This document shows, piece after piece, positions 11,901-26,594 of a stretch of 64,000 nt of DNA (position 1 is its first letter; every line of letters begins with the position of its first letter). Location of the stretch: NCBI GenBank assembly GCA_004026145.2, contig CP034976.1:10743469-10807468 (forward strand), written 5' to 3'. The position numbers were made by a program, and so were the translations under genes. Under the pieces are notes generated by a model. It was not told the origin of the DNA. It saw only the letters and a program-made list of their open reading frames with translations, and searched no databases. This DNA comes from Takifugu bimaculatus (lineage: Eukaryota > Chordata > Actinopteri > Tetraodontiformes > Tetraodontidae).

Positions 11901-13707
11901 AAGATCTAGATGCCATTATCCGGGACGCACCGACATGCTATTTAATTAGGGTACTTAGTCTGGTCCAAGTCCACTCATGCCTACTGCATAAAACAACGTT
12001 TTTATCTACAGCAACGACTAAATTGAGCTAGCAGGTTAGCTTCCAACATACCAACATCCTAGTAGATGTGCCAATAGTTTTAATCCCACCAGAGGAGTGG
12101 TTTATTTTATTATTTTTACCATTTTAAAACATTCCAACTGTTTCACTAATCAAACATCTATTTCAAATTGGGATATTTCTGAAAGTCACCTGGATCGTTT
12201 CCTGATAATGTAAGGCTTTTAAAAAATATTATTGTGAGTCTCTGGGCCACAAAACTGACCAGAAATTGTAGTTTTTATGGAAACGTTCCACTGCTACAGA
12301 GGCATTACTCTTATATACCGACAACAACGGCTATACCAATTAAGGGCTTTAAGTGTTGATCTCTGAATTTTATTCAACTGAAAAACAGATTCAGAAACTA
12401 TTCTGAGCATTCAGACAGTCTGAACTTAGTGGGCCAAAGTCGTTAAGGTGGAAGAAAATAATAATATTAATGATAATAAAAAAACCCAAGAAGACTTCTT
12501 AAGGGAAGGTGAGGTCAGCTGAGTCAGGGCGGCTTTAGCAACACAAACACAGGACTCATCTGTCCTCGTCTCCCTCATCCCAGGTCCTCTTGTGTTTACA
12601 TGTCACACTGACCACACCCAAACAATGCCGAGCGTGAATCCAAGCTCTGAAGTCTGCGCTCGCGTGCGCGTGTGTTTACTCGTGGGCACACGGGTGTCCG
12701 CGAACATGTCAAAGGCCCATATGCTCGTGATTAGCTCAAATATATTTCTAGTTCTGTCTCTTCATGCTGTTTTCCATCCGTATGTAAACAGGCTGCACGT
12801 ATTTAAACATCTGAGGCTGTGCCTGATGTCCTGCAAACACCCGAGAAACGTGGGCTGCAGCCGGATCGGAGGCGGACGAGGCGGCAGGACGCCGCGCTGT
12901 CTCACGTCCCCACTCACCCGCGTAGATCCAGCTCAGCCACGGCAGCGATGGTCAGGTTCAAACTGACGAGGTTGCTGTGAGGCTCGTCTTTGTTGGAGCT
13001 GTGGAGAGATTCTCAGGGTTAGAACCCAAAACCCCCAAATATATTCTGTAGCTGCTGACACGTTTAAGGAGGCCGCTGAGAAATGTAAGCAAAACCGGCG
13101 AAACAGCCGAAGTTTTATGTTCGCTTGACTCCAAGTAGACGTTCGGCGAGACGCCGGCTGACATTTAAGTGTCTCTGTCTGGTGACGTGATGTATTAAAC
13201 GATGAAGCAAACAGAAAGCATGTTGTGCAGAGCTGGTTTCCTCTCTGGAGTTCCTCAGGGCTAACTGGCTTCTCATATGTGGTGAGTTTGATCAAACCGC
13301 ATTCAGAGATGTGATGGGGGCAGACATGAAAGCTATTTACATGGTTCAGGAGAGGAGACAAAGAGCGCTCTGTGCGTGTTTACGGGGACAGGGGGGCTAC
13401 GCCCGAGAGGCCGTGGGTGCGTCACCTGTGGATCTGCATCGCAAAGCCGATCATTGGCCCCACGTCTTCCAGCCGCTGGATGGAAAACCTCAAACCGACA
13501 GTCAGCTGGGCAGCGGTGCGGCAGAGGAGGAGGGATGAGGCGCAGGAACATGTGTGGGGGACAAGGAAGACAGTTCCAGAGAGAGACAGAGGAAACAAGA
13601 CACATCTGTGAATCAAAGGCAACACCGTGTTCAATGTGCAGTAGTTAAATGGCATGGCCGTGTAAATGGCATTCTCTCACTGTTGCACCATATAGCCTGA
13701 AGGTATG

Positions 13708-13751
<44 letters not shown>

Positions 13752-13867
13752 ACACGATCCAGACAACACACTTAAAAGCTACAGTTTGGGTTCACGTCTC
13801 TCTATCCTCCGTCTCCCAGGTTAACTCAAAACACGTGGCGGACGACTCCATCACTCACTGTATGACA

Positions 13868-13911
<44 letters not shown>

Positions 13912-16048
13912 CACTCAAGTGCCCCAGGACAACCGCTCAGAGCTCACATGATCCAGAGAAAGAAATGACGACACGCAGACTTCACGAGGCGGGCTGGCGG
14001 GGGGCGGTGGGGGTGGGGCGTGGAACTACAAAGACAGGCCATCTTTATGGGACACATTAGAGAGAGGCTGGAGGAGAAGAGCCAGACGGGAAAGATCTAA
14101 AGCGGACACGATCATCTGCAGAGACCGGACATCCCAAAAGGGTTGCGTCTCTCAGGGGGAGCGAGGGTGCGCAGATCTGCGCGTGTCCACGACAACTGTC
14201 GCTCCAGTCGGGGGCTACCGTCCTCCACGGCCGCAGTTCCTGGGAAGAATGCTGGGGGTGGGGGGTGACGGTTTGGGAAATCTCCCATAGGGACAGTTCA
14301 CCGCATAAAGCTGTCACTGTTTGGTACCGACTGCAACAAATAAAGTTTCAACAGACTTTGTTGCTGTGCAGACAGAAGCTTCTCAGCGCCCCCAGACGAT
14401 GTGACACACAGCCGTATTTATTTTATTTCTTAGACAAGTTTATCCTATTTCACTGAAAATCCAAACAAACACTTTTGACCACACGACCACTCGGATGAGA
14501 CTGAATTTGTACTTTCAGGATACCTTTCTTTGGTATTTGGTATTAATTCCAATAAAGGCAGAACATCCGGAACTGCAGCTGCTTCCACAGCAAAAACAGG
14601 GATCAGACACTGATTCTAATGAATATTACAGGATATAATGTGGAAATTCCAGACCTCCGTCCTGTGGCAAATTAAAATGTCTTGTTTTTTTTAAAATCAG
14701 CTTGTTTCCATTAAATACAGTTATTTTAATTTTAATCAATAAGTCTTCTGCAAGAACAAAGGCAGGAAAGAAGGTTTTAAACTCAATGTGGTTATCAAGG
14801 TTTTTTATTTGCATATTGGGCGTCTGGATGGGAGCATGGGTTCAACCCGATCGTCTCTGCATAATAGGACCCCCCCCTCACGGTCAAGGTCATTAATAAT
14901 AATCCTCCTCAGTCATTATTGATTGCAATCAAACCTTTGAAATATGCTAAATCCAGCCGTCAAGGCCTAATGAACTGTAAAGTGGAGGTGTGTGTGTGTG
15001 TGTGGGGGGGGGGGGTCAAAGTGTTAAAAAGACGTGCAAGAAACCATATCCGGTGCTCTTAGCAGGAGAGCGCCGCAGCAGCTGTGATGAGAGCGACTGA
15101 GAACATGAGTCAGGCCGGGTGTGGGGGTATGTTCTGCATAAGCTCTGAGAGTCCCGAAAGTCCGGTGGGGCAAGCCGAGTTAAATATGGGAAACATCTGG
15201 ACGGCTGGGGGGAGCAGGCGCACACGCACGTGTACGCGCACACACATTTACGAGTACTGTTTAGTTTTTTGGGGGGGGGGGTGTCCTCCCCTAAAAGTGA
15301 AACAGGATCACATAATTGATTTATCAGTAAGGCCCTGTGTCACCTCCAAATGCACCGCTATGCCGACCTTGACACTGTCATGGTACCACATGTACACACA
15401 CACACACATACACCCCCACACACACACCCCCACACACACATCAGCATGGTGGGATTTCATGTAGGAAAGGACGGCTCTCGAGTCTACAAATCCTCGGCTT
15501 CCTGCATGTGTCAGCTATCCAAGAGGTTATTATTATTACACAGCGCACACACACTTGTGCCCACAAACACACACTGGGGTGGAAGTGTGGTCTCAGGAGT
15601 GTGTGGAATGCGGGCCAGGACGATGATCAACAATCACTGTGAAGCATCAGTCAGTCTAAATTGAACCTGAGCAGCTCTGGAGTCTCAACATGTGCTTTGG
15701 AGAGTTGGTGAAGGTGTGTGTGTTTGTGCTTCGCCGTGCCAAAACTCACCTCCGTGCCGGCCACCATCGGGTTCCCCAGGTCACACACCACCATCCTGGA
15801 GTCATTGACTGTCTTGTATTCACAGTCAGGCTCAGACAGAGCCTGGGGAGGAGGAGGAGAGGGAAAGGATGAGGCTGTGAGCGGATGAAAGTGACTAATA
15901 GGGCGGACTGGAAGCGAGATGGGAGCGAGATGGCAACAACAGGGCGGGAAGTGTGTCACCATCAAAGGGAGGCGGGGGGGGGAAAGGAGGATGAATGCTC
16001 TGATAGTAACAACCTCATCAATCAAGGAGTCTCATTACACACTCATTA

Positions 16049-16101
<53 letters not shown>

Positions 16102-16766
16102 GTTGACCCAGTCTGTTTCTGTGGTCACTAATGTAGCTTGTAAATCATAATGGGGACTTCTGGTCTGATGCCAGTAAAGAATTCCCCTGCTGATCGCCCC
16201 ACTTTAATCATCCACACAACCGCGCGAGACACAACAGGATGTGATGGCGTTCTGTGACTGCAGCCTCAAATGGCCCGTGTAGCAACAATCGGTGCGTGTC
16301 TCTGTTCTCAGTGTCCCTGTGTGAGATCTCGGACATGTGGGAGCAGCGTGCGGCTGTGCACCTCCGCGCTGCGCTTCACCCCGATGTAGTCGGCCTCTGG
16401 CGGGATCAGGGCGTGCAGCTCCGCCTCATAGGCCCCCTCTCCTCGGTTCACTGCGGTGATGGTCAGCAGGACGGGGTTATCGTCTCCGATCAGCAGCTCT
16501 GAGCGGTCCCTGCGAAAAGGGAACGGGTTCACTCACTCAAAAGGAACTTCGCTGCACTAACGAGACCCTCCAGATCTTCTTCTGTGGTTTCTGGTAAAAT
16601 TCAGTTGAGAAATTCTGCCAGTGGTTCAAGGAATAAAAAAAAAAAAAGACCACCGCAACAATGTGCGCGTGTGTCAGGGTGACGGGATGTTTGTATAATG
16701 CTGTCATGGAGATATGGCACAGCTGGAAACTCCACAAAGGGAAGGCTTATTCTCACTCTCGCACGC

Positions 16767-16808
<42 letters not shown>

Positions 16809-18278
16809 GAGTTTCAGTCTAAACTTTTCTCTCTCCGTGAAGACAAGGGCGGAGGTGAAGCCTTACATGGTGGCAGAGAGCTGGAGGTCGGGGATGCAAA
16901 CGTTGTCGTCGCCGCAGTCGAGGAGGATGTAGGCCTGAGAGGAAGAGGAGCAGAGGGGAGGGAGGTGACCAGGAGGAAGGTGTGGCGTATATGAACCCCA
17001 ATATAGATGCAGGCGTGTTCAAAAACTTCATTCAAAAGCTCCAAGAACTTACTTGTTCTTGCAGGAAGGTGCTGCTGTAATGGTTGAGGATGGGAGGGAG
17101 GTCCTGGCCGTGAGAAGGCGGAACCAAGCTGTAGTTCAGCGCCAGCGAGATGGGGCTGAGCTTGTCCCTGAACTCATCATCCTCCTGAGAGTGTAAGAGA
17201 AAATGAAAACGTTCAAACTGTTTCCTGTGTCACTTGATCAGGGGGGTTTGTTCTGTTGCATCTGTGCGCTCACTTTCAGGTAAATGGTGTGTGTCGAGCA
17301 TGCACGTGGGCGTCTGTGACCCAGTCGAAGGAGCATCGTGCGTTGGGGCTCCTGGGTGTCCAGGAACAGAACCCTCTTAACCCCGCCCCTCACTCCCTTC
17401 AGCCAGTCCAGCTGCAGCTCTGCTCTCAGGTCTGTGCAGAGGAGAAAGGAGACGTTAAAGCCTGTCTTCACCCCTTTATGCCTGGCAGTCCAATATTTAG
17501 GAGTAAAGTTCCATTTGAAAGGAATTGAGTGGGATCGTCTGCTCACCTACAGAAGAGGGGATCCCCACTCCGCTCACGGATGCACACACGTCCACTTTCA
17601 GGCTGCAGAAAGACAAGGCTGCGATCACACATGCTGTCGACGGCAGCATTACACACTCGCTCACCAGAAATGCTCCTCATGAGTCCCCAAATAATGTGTT
17701 TTTCATTGGACGGTTTCGGATGCAATAACAATTCAAATCAGTGCACAATAAATTCTGTGGACGTGGAGAAAAGCGGGTTGTTTTGTCAGTTCTGGCTGGC
17801 AGTGAATGCAACACAGTTGGAATTGTTATTAAGATCATTTTAAAAGGGGGGGGGGGGGGAGCAGGGCCATAGCAGATTAGATTAGGGTGTCGCAGGCTGG
17901 GTCCATTTAGGTCGCATTTTTAACCTAATAAAATGCAAAGCAGGGCACTCTCGCGCTCCAAGGGACGCTGGGAAATCCCCCTCAATTAGAGAGGCAGACA
18001 TGGGAGACTGGGAAGCCCTGTTGCATTTCCCATATGGTTGTTTGTCTAATTGTAAGCGTGCACATTATCACATCTGTAATCAGGAACAGGAAAGAGACTC
18101 CCACACAACGGAGTCAGAGCTGCTAAAATCCGAGTGAGCCGGCGAATTCATGCCCCAGTTTTTAACGCCGAAGCTTCAGCGGTATGAGGTTACGGACAAT
18201 CATCAACATCAAAACAACACAGATGTTGCAGATGTTTTGTGTGTGTTTGGGGTTAATTAAAACTATCTGAAGACACTC

Positions 18279-18341
<63 letters not shown>

Positions 18342-21300
18342 GTTTTCCCTGCATCATAAATATGTGTTGCAGGTTCCTGTTCTAAAAATTACTCCCGGGG
18401 GACGCTCTGAAATCTGCAGGTGGTTTGATGAATGTGTTATATATAGTGTGTGTGTTTGTGGGGGTGTGTTTTGGGGTTCAAGCGTTACTCTAATAAGCAG
18501 TGTGTGTCGAGCTCAACTGTATCGAGCGCGGAAATGACCTCCATTTTACTGACAACAGCTCGGGCCTGCGGGTTGTAATTACTGTATACGATTTTCCCAA
18601 AATGCATCTCCGCCTGGCGTCCCGACACGCTCTAGCAATCGTTCTCTGCACACACACACGCACACACACGCACACACACGCACATCCCTTCCTCCACAGC
18701 TGCAGTAGTCCTAGTCAATCATTGGCCCATGTGACCCCAGTTTGTGCCGCTGACGTATCACCATAATTCTCACAGATAATTTATCTCCTTTCCTCTCCTC
18801 CAATTTCCCAGCAATCTTTGAACTCGTTTTTGGTCTCTTGGGTGCAAAACGACTATAGTAGAACAACATTTTCCGCATAGTTTTCCACACATTTGCACAT
18901 CCATCATATAAACAGACATCATTAGCTCTGGAAAGGAAGTTGCGGGTGTTTGTTTATTGGTTGGTTGGTTTATTATTTAGAGTGATGATGTGGAAAAAAA
19001 ATACAGGGTAGATATAGTGGGAGGATGGGAAACGAGCCAAGATAGAACCTATTAAAATTTGGTGGGGCTCTGGAAAAAGGGGCGGATCAAGGAATTCTAA
19101 TTTAAGGGGAAGGATAAGTAATTATGTTGCTCAGTACCTGACAAGTTTCACTTGATTACTCACTAAACTAAATCACTACATGGTTGTTGTCGTGTTCAGC
19201 TCCTTGCTAATATGCTGAGGCAGCAATCAGGAATAAGATGGAAGCGTCACCGGGAGTGCGGTCACTCATTTTTAATAAAGTTATAGGCTTTCCAGACATC
19301 GCTGGGTTCTTATTTTACTGACACTTAATCCTGTGATTAAGATCTGATGGAATCAGTGGATCCAGCTTGGGCTACCTCCCACAATGCATTTCTCCAAATG
19401 TCATCACCCTTCCCTCTCTCTCTCTCTCTCTGTATACCTCCAACCCTGTGACCAATATATTATTACAGCTTATTGAACCAAGTAAAATTTTGTTTTACCA
19501 GAATTCCACAGTTTAGAGCTCTCTGTCAATCTGACCAATGTTCTGTTGGTTTTCTTAGCCGCTGCCAACACTTGTGCCACCACAGACAGGGCAGCTGGCC
19601 TGCCCTAGGTTCTATTCTAAACCATGAAGACCCACAGAAACAAAACTAAACTATGCAAATGTGTCGAGCGCTGCAGAGTCCTGCAGATATGCTTTTAAGA
19701 GTTGATGTTGCAAATGATGCTTTCGGTCATGTTTCCCTGCAACACACACATTCATAAAAACACACAATCAACTTTGTGTGTTTGTGTTCATGCGTGTGGT
19801 TGCAGTTTGGACCGGCTCTCACTTCCTCAAGTGTTGTTTGAGGGTTTAAACTTGATTTTAAGGTGAAGGTTGGAGTTTAGTTTGGGTTTAGATGGAGTTT
19901 GGGGTTGTAATGGTTAGGATTAAGATAAGGAGCTTGGGAATGCATTATGTCAATAAGATACAAGTACAAACATGTGTTTCTTTTTATGATAAATTAATGC
20001 TTTTAGAAAGAAAAAAGTGGGGACAGAAATGTGTGACCAAAAAAATAAATAAAACAAGGTCAAACAAACACTTTGTGAGGACTTTTACGAACATAATGCA
20101 TTCCTCGGCTCTTTACCCACACCCTAACCATCCCAACTAAACCCCTGACACTAACCTTAACCTAAACCCTAATTCCAACTCCAACCTCAAAAGCAAGTCT
20201 TAACCCTCAAGCTGTCCTTTGAAGTCGGGAGGGCCGCCAGAATGTCCTCACTTCCCCAAAATGTGGGTCGTTAACAGGAGATAAATGTAAGACTACCAGA
20301 AAACAAAACCAGAATCACTAAATCACGAGTTAGAGACTTCCTCTGATGCCATTGTCGCCACAATTAAATGCCTCCTGGAAATGGGTGGGGGGTGGGGGGG
20401 TGACACAGCTGGGAAACATTATAACACTTTGTGGAATTGAGAGGAAACATGGCCGAGAAGAAAAAAATATTATAAATTCTTTAGAAAGAAACAAACCCAT
20501 CTGCCTCCTTACTTCTGGCCTACATGTTTATTTTTTGTATAAAATCTTATAATCCTTAATTTGTATACATCCACTGGAAGCATGCTGGATTGTGAACCAG
20601 ACGGCAGTGAGGTGTTAATGTTTAGTCAAGATGGAGTCGAGCTGTCTCCTACCAGGTCGCCATGATGTCTGTTTGAGGCAGATGACACTGTCGGTCAGTC
20701 GGGGTTCAGAACTCTGGGGATCAGGTCCATGGAAGCTTCAGCAGAAACCACAGCCCGAGACCTGAGCACACAAACGCACCCGTGAGAACCGGAAGGGGGG
20801 TGAGATGAGACGCGTCGCCTCCTTCCTTACCTGTAGACCGAGACCTCGCCCGAGCCGAATGCCCCCACGATTAAATCTGCAGGAGAGAGACGGAGAGTGT
20901 GGAAATCATCAAAGAGTGGCACAGATGGGAGCCATCTCAACGCCTCCGCCGAACCTCATCAGACTCAGATGTGTGTGCCGATCTCATTTTCTGGGCATAA
21001 ACAGTAAAAAACAGTGTTCCCCTTTATTGCTAATCCTTGAAATTGTGCGCCCGTGTGTGTGTCCTGCGAGGACCTGTGAATTCCAGCGCCATGACAACAC
21101 CCCCAATCAGGTTTTACTGAAGAACCTTCCCCAGGGGCCTTGGGGCAGGAAAGGCCCTTAATTGAAAGCTGCTCCAAAACTCGTCTATATTAGATTTTAT
21201 TTGTTTGTTTCGAGGGTTTTGGTGATGAACGCACACTTTTAAATTGGCTGTCTGGGTTTAAAATACAGAAGTGTTTAATAGCTGTGGTCGAGGGACTCAC

Positions 21301-24300
21301 ACAATTAAAGCGCGCGCGCGCGCACACACACAACACACACACACACACACAGGCACACGCACAGTGCTGATTTAAACAATGTGAAATTGAAAAGCCTTAA
21401 TTGAGACTGCAGCAAGATTGGATTGTGATTGAAATGAAGGCTTCCCTAAAACGAGTTCCTCCAGAGGAAAAGGAGAATTCAGGTAATGGGTATTTATTTT
21501 TTGCAGTTGTGCTTTATTTTGCTTCACGCCTTTATCCAGGCCTGGAGTCTGATAGAGCAGCCAGGAGCGTCAGCTTTCCAAAACACCAAAAACCTGCAGT
21601 TATTAAAATTTACCAGGACGGGAGGAAACACACTCCTGCCGGATTTACACGTCATTCGCTGCGTCTTTCCTCCCTTCCATAGCCAATAAGAAAGGAACTA
21701 ATTGAGTCTAGAGAGAAGCACATCTGTTTCAGCCTCTGGCTGCCGTCACTCAGCCCCCCTAAAGCTGCAGCATTAGATGTTTAGGCCCCTGTCCTTCCTC
21801 CACGCGGGCCACAGAGTCTCACTGAGTGTGTTTTGTGTGTAAAGCCACCAGCAGAGGAAAAGGACAGTTGGGAGACAGCTGGAAATGTGCAGGAAATAGA
21901 GGGAAATAACAATAGGAGCAAGAAAGTAGGACAGCTGATAACAAATTTGGCCTGAACTAGAATGTGGTAAATCCATCAGGAACTGGTTCCAGGAGAAGTG
22001 AGAAGTAGCAAACTGGGGCTGCTGGACTCCAGGTCCGATTCCAGTTCCATCCCTTCTACTTGTGTGTGTTTCTGTGTGATGAATCTTCTCTGCCAAGGCT
22101 CCTCTGGGGTTAAGCGTGCGCGTACGCGTGAGCGTGGCTGCAAAATCAAATAACGGCCCACTTTTCCTTTTCCTAACGCTCCGAAAAGCTCGCCTGCCAC
22201 TCTTGATTCGAGGCGAGTTTGGGTTTCCAGGGAGTCGGTGGACACGCGTGGGCTAACAGACGTTCACTGGTGGAGGGTCCAGTCCCGGTAACTGAGCCCC
22301 TTTTGCTGATGGTGTCTGTCTGAGGCTGTGAAAACACAACCTCCGCCGTTTTAGAGTTTAGACAGACTGTCAAGCCGTGCTGCCGACCCTGAATGCCTGT
22401 TTGGCTGCAGGGAACCAGCCTCTGCCATGAAAGGCCAAAAGGTCAGGTCGCACTGGTCGGAAAAAAACAAAACAAAACAGAAGAGAGGCAGATTTGAGAG
22501 GAAATGGAGCATTATCTCATTTTTAGATTCATAAATGATATTTTTAAGCTATTCGGTAACTTGATGCAGTGTGTTTAATTGTGCTGACAGAGGAAATGGG
22601 CCGCAGCGAATGTGAAGGATCAGCCGTGCGTGGCTTGATTTAAAAGCACACCAGAGGTATAAAACCACAAAAAAGCTCCTCTAACTGTGTCTGATTTGAC
22701 TGATTTTAAACTGAAATCGTATCCAGGAAACATCGAAGATTAAAGTAGCAATAAAATTTTCACCTTCTTGCCAACTGACTGTGCCGCCTAATGACCCCCC
22801 CCCCCCCCGACTAGCAGACGTCGAACCATCGACCTTGACAGGTCTCCAAATCAACCAGAGCCCCGCGTGATTGACTGGTAACAAACACTGTCGGTTTTTG
22901 ACCTCTGACCTCCTGGCTGAACCTGAAATGCACCCCAAGGCCATTTAACCCCCATCCAATACACAGCTGACCCCAACTTCATTCAAGCCTCTCCCACATT
23001 TTTCCAATGGGAAAAAAAAGACACCCAACTTATCCGATAGCAGGAAGGATAAAAAAAAACCATTAAGAAATAAAACTAAATAAATAACATCAGTGTGTGA
23101 TCTGTCTGCTAAAACACACCCTGGCAGATGTCACCCGCTCACTAATGAACCTGTAAATCAGGGTCTAATTTCAGAACATGCTAAATATTTAATTAACATA
23201 AACTCTCTGAAGTGGATTTTAAAAGCAGACACCCCCCCCCAGCATAACCGAGTTTCCTACCATAAATGGATTTCTGTGATATTTATGACATCTCTTTAAA
23301 AAAAAGCCAGTTAAGGCTAAAAGCAGGAACTTAATCACCATCCATCTTTTCCGTGCTCCTGAAGCCCGACGACATCTGACGGGGACGTGAGCATGTGGCT
23401 GCTGTTACAGGCCTCCCAGACGCCTCTCGCAGTCCCCTGACAGAGCTGATCAAACGTATCTGCCCCCTTTGAACGGTGTGACTTTACTACCGTCCTAACG
23501 ACGCTGCGAGCGCGCGCGCGTGCTCCACTTCCGCCAGCCGGCTCGCTAATGACAGACGACGCAGGTCCTGCACCATTTGCCTGCGCATGTTTATGCGGCT
23601 TGTGTGTGTTGGCTGGAAGCTCTGCCACCCGTGAGTTTTCTGCTCCGCTACCTCCTCCCAGAGGACCTCCACAGGTCTTGGTTTTCAACCTGCCCTGTTT
23701 CGTGTGTAGTTACTGTATCGTGTTTTGAAATCCGGCGCTTCTGATTTGCGGCGGGCCTGCGCAGGGTCAGGCACTGACCCCGGGCCTGGCGCAGGCTCAA
23801 GACACACTTTCAGGCCGGCAGTGAAACGGTTCAACAGCCGCGCGTTTGTGCATATTTTCCCTTGATATCAGTGTTTGTGGAATGAAGAAATCTGTTATTA
23901 TAGCCAAGTGAAAAGGAATAGGAGAAAAGGCAGTGGGGGTAAAGAAAAGCAAAGAAAAAGGTGAAACTAAACAAATTCCCCTTTTCAAGCCTTTAATCTG
24001 TACGAGCCCAGAGCCAGGACAACACTGGCAGAAGACGGCGCCTGCTTCTCTTCACATGGATTTTCATTTCTCAACCATAAATCTCAAGAAACGGCTTCAC
24101 GCTCAGACAAATACGCCTCTTTTTCGGCATCTGTACGACTGAAGTGAAGGTTTCTATTGTTGGAAAGTCGGTGAGTAGGTGGCACCGAAAGAAAGAATGT
24201 GTTTCCGGGGAATTTGATTGAAATCCTCTTTGTCGACTCAGTTTTGGGGGGATTTGAACCCGGGGGCTGGTGCGTCTGGCAGACTGGAACATGTGGATAA

Positions 24301-26557
24301 GGTATTAAAATCTTTCATTCTCTCAATCTTGCGTTTTCTCTCCCACTCGGACACTGTAATTCCCGAGAGGATGGAAGCAGTAGCCGTCCGCTGGCACTCT
24401 TCCCTCCACCCAATTCAACCAGCTGATGACTTTAGCAGAGAGGTGGGGAGGAGGTAAGGACTACACAAAACACCGGGATGGTAGCAGAGGGGGGCGCGTG
24501 GAGGGAAATCTGAAATGTGGAGGTCAAGTTGACAGGCAAGCGAGAGCGTAACGAGAGGAGCTGAAGGAAAAGTGAAGAAGGGAAGGAATGCAGGTTGAAA
24601 GAATTTTAAACAGAACACTGGGAAAAACACAGAGACGGACTGATGTGTTTAGCATATTTACCAGGATACTTATTATTGTCCAAGTCTTGGCCTCCTCGCA
24701 GCGTGAACCCATATCCTGAGAGACCCCCGGCACGGCTACGGGCTGCTCTCAGCTCCTGGCTCAGCCTCAGGCCTTGCGCGGCTACGTTGGGGTGACCGTT
24801 ATATATCAGTACTCTCCCTCCACGCTCCTCTCCTCCAAACGGGCAGCCGACCGCCACGTCTGCGGTGATGACAACGGACACATGGAAGGTTTAGATATCA
24901 ACAGGTTTAAAGCTCCTCTGAGACAGATGAAAGTACCTCTGCATTTGTTTTACTCATCCGTTGCTCAGATTTGTGGTTACACAGTACTGTATGTTAGAAC
25001 AAAACAGTTTCTTTTAAAAACTAGAAGCTTTTGAGTTCATCAAGCTAGAGCCGGGGTATCCAAACCCAGTGTTGACCTGGTAGGTCAGGAACCCCTGGGA
25101 CTGGGTTTGGACTACCCTGATTTGGCGAATCCATATCCAAGTCAGGCTCAAGTGTTACTCAGTTCATCCCTGGGTTGTATCCAAACCACACAGCAAACGT
25201 TTTGAGCTATGTTAACAATCATGCAAAGTATTTCCATTGTAATCCAAATCCAGGCCCAGTTGCACTGAGGGAGCTGCTGATTGGCACAGCTGATGCCATG
25301 AAGGGCTTACACGAAGCATTAACTGTCGTGATCCAGTCCTACACAGCAGTGCGCCAACTGTTTTTGATGCTAAAAGCTAATTTTAGCGCGCCTGCAACTC
25401 CCATATGCTGTCGGTGAAATGCGAACAAACAATGGAACATGTCAGCTCATTAGCGAGGATTAGAGAGGCTGCGTTCTGTCAAGCATGTTATTTTCCCTGC
25501 ATTTCCTGTCTTCAGGCATTGCCTGGCAGTTTCAACGACGACCAATCGCAGCCAGCTCTTAAAAAAAACCCCAAAACATGTCGCTGAAATCATCGGGACC
25601 GCGTCCACGCGCTGCCGCCATCAGATCTGAGCGATGGCGGTCTGTGAAAACAAGCAAACATCACCGCCGCTCTCACTGTGTCTTTCCCGAGAACCGAAAA
25701 TGATCTCCGGCTGAGACGTCGTCATGTGAACGTAGGTCCAAATGTTACACACTTCAGCACCTGCCCTGACGAAGCAGATCGCACCCACATTAAGTGGAAT
25801 AATTCTGACCTCGGCGTGGCCAGACAGGACTAATGAGAGTATCTTTGTCATTACTGTAACTGTCCAAACACCTCTTGACATCCTGTTTGTCTCAGGACCC
25901 CCCCCCACTCTGCCTAAACAAGTAGTTCCACATGAAGTAGATTGCGGGAGGATAAGTGCAACCATGTGTGCATGCAGGCGCATACATGTGCCTGTGTGTC
26001 TCTGTGAGTCCATATGCACGTCCTTGGGTACGTGCATGGAACCCAACAACTACGTGAAAAGTTGTGCAACGAACGACGCCGACATTTGAGAACAGGTTTG
26101 CGGCGGTGGTTGTAAGCAGAAAAGACTGAAAACTGCAAGTTTCCTCGGTGACCTCCAGGAATAGTGACATCATCTTTCGAACGCTGACTGGTCTCCGTGG
26201 TCTCTCAGGCTGCACCGCCGGTCCTCAGAGACCAGCGCAGCCTAACGTGATTGATGTCTCCCATGCTAGGAAATGCTTGGGATCGATCCAGAGGTCATTG
26301 ATCTGCTGTTTAAAGGGCTTAAAAAGGTGGGAGAGTCCCGAAACAGGGTGACAGGTGTCACACGGAGACCATAATGTACATCATTTCCCTCATTTGTAAA
26401 GCATTTTTGCGTGCGTGTGTTTGTGCACGCGCGCGTGTGTTTTATCCATGCGAGGATAAAACAAACATACAAAAGACAAATTAACTTAAAGCTCGAAGAG
26501 GGGAAGTTTGAGATGATGTTATCTCTCTGCACATCTGGTGAGTTAAAAATAACCCCA

Positions 26558-26594
<37 letters not shown>

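Larger units (their letters stand above)
17603..20652 (-). other. itga8 intron 15
   Basis: Contains a (GAT)n tract (18280-18338), a poly-G run near 17847-17859, and the long inverted-repeat element listed separately at 19827-20221. No coding exon was found beyond those placed. Confidence 0.6.

Noticed and set aside
20110..20190. Possible interstitial telomere (ccctaa words)
   Set aside because: The words are imperfect and form one arm of the inverted-repeat element, so a telomere remnant is not needed.
25892..26138. Minus-strand ORFs with Cys/His-rich stretches
   Set aside because: Overlapping frames in an itga8 intron without a zinc-finger spacing pattern or splice sites.
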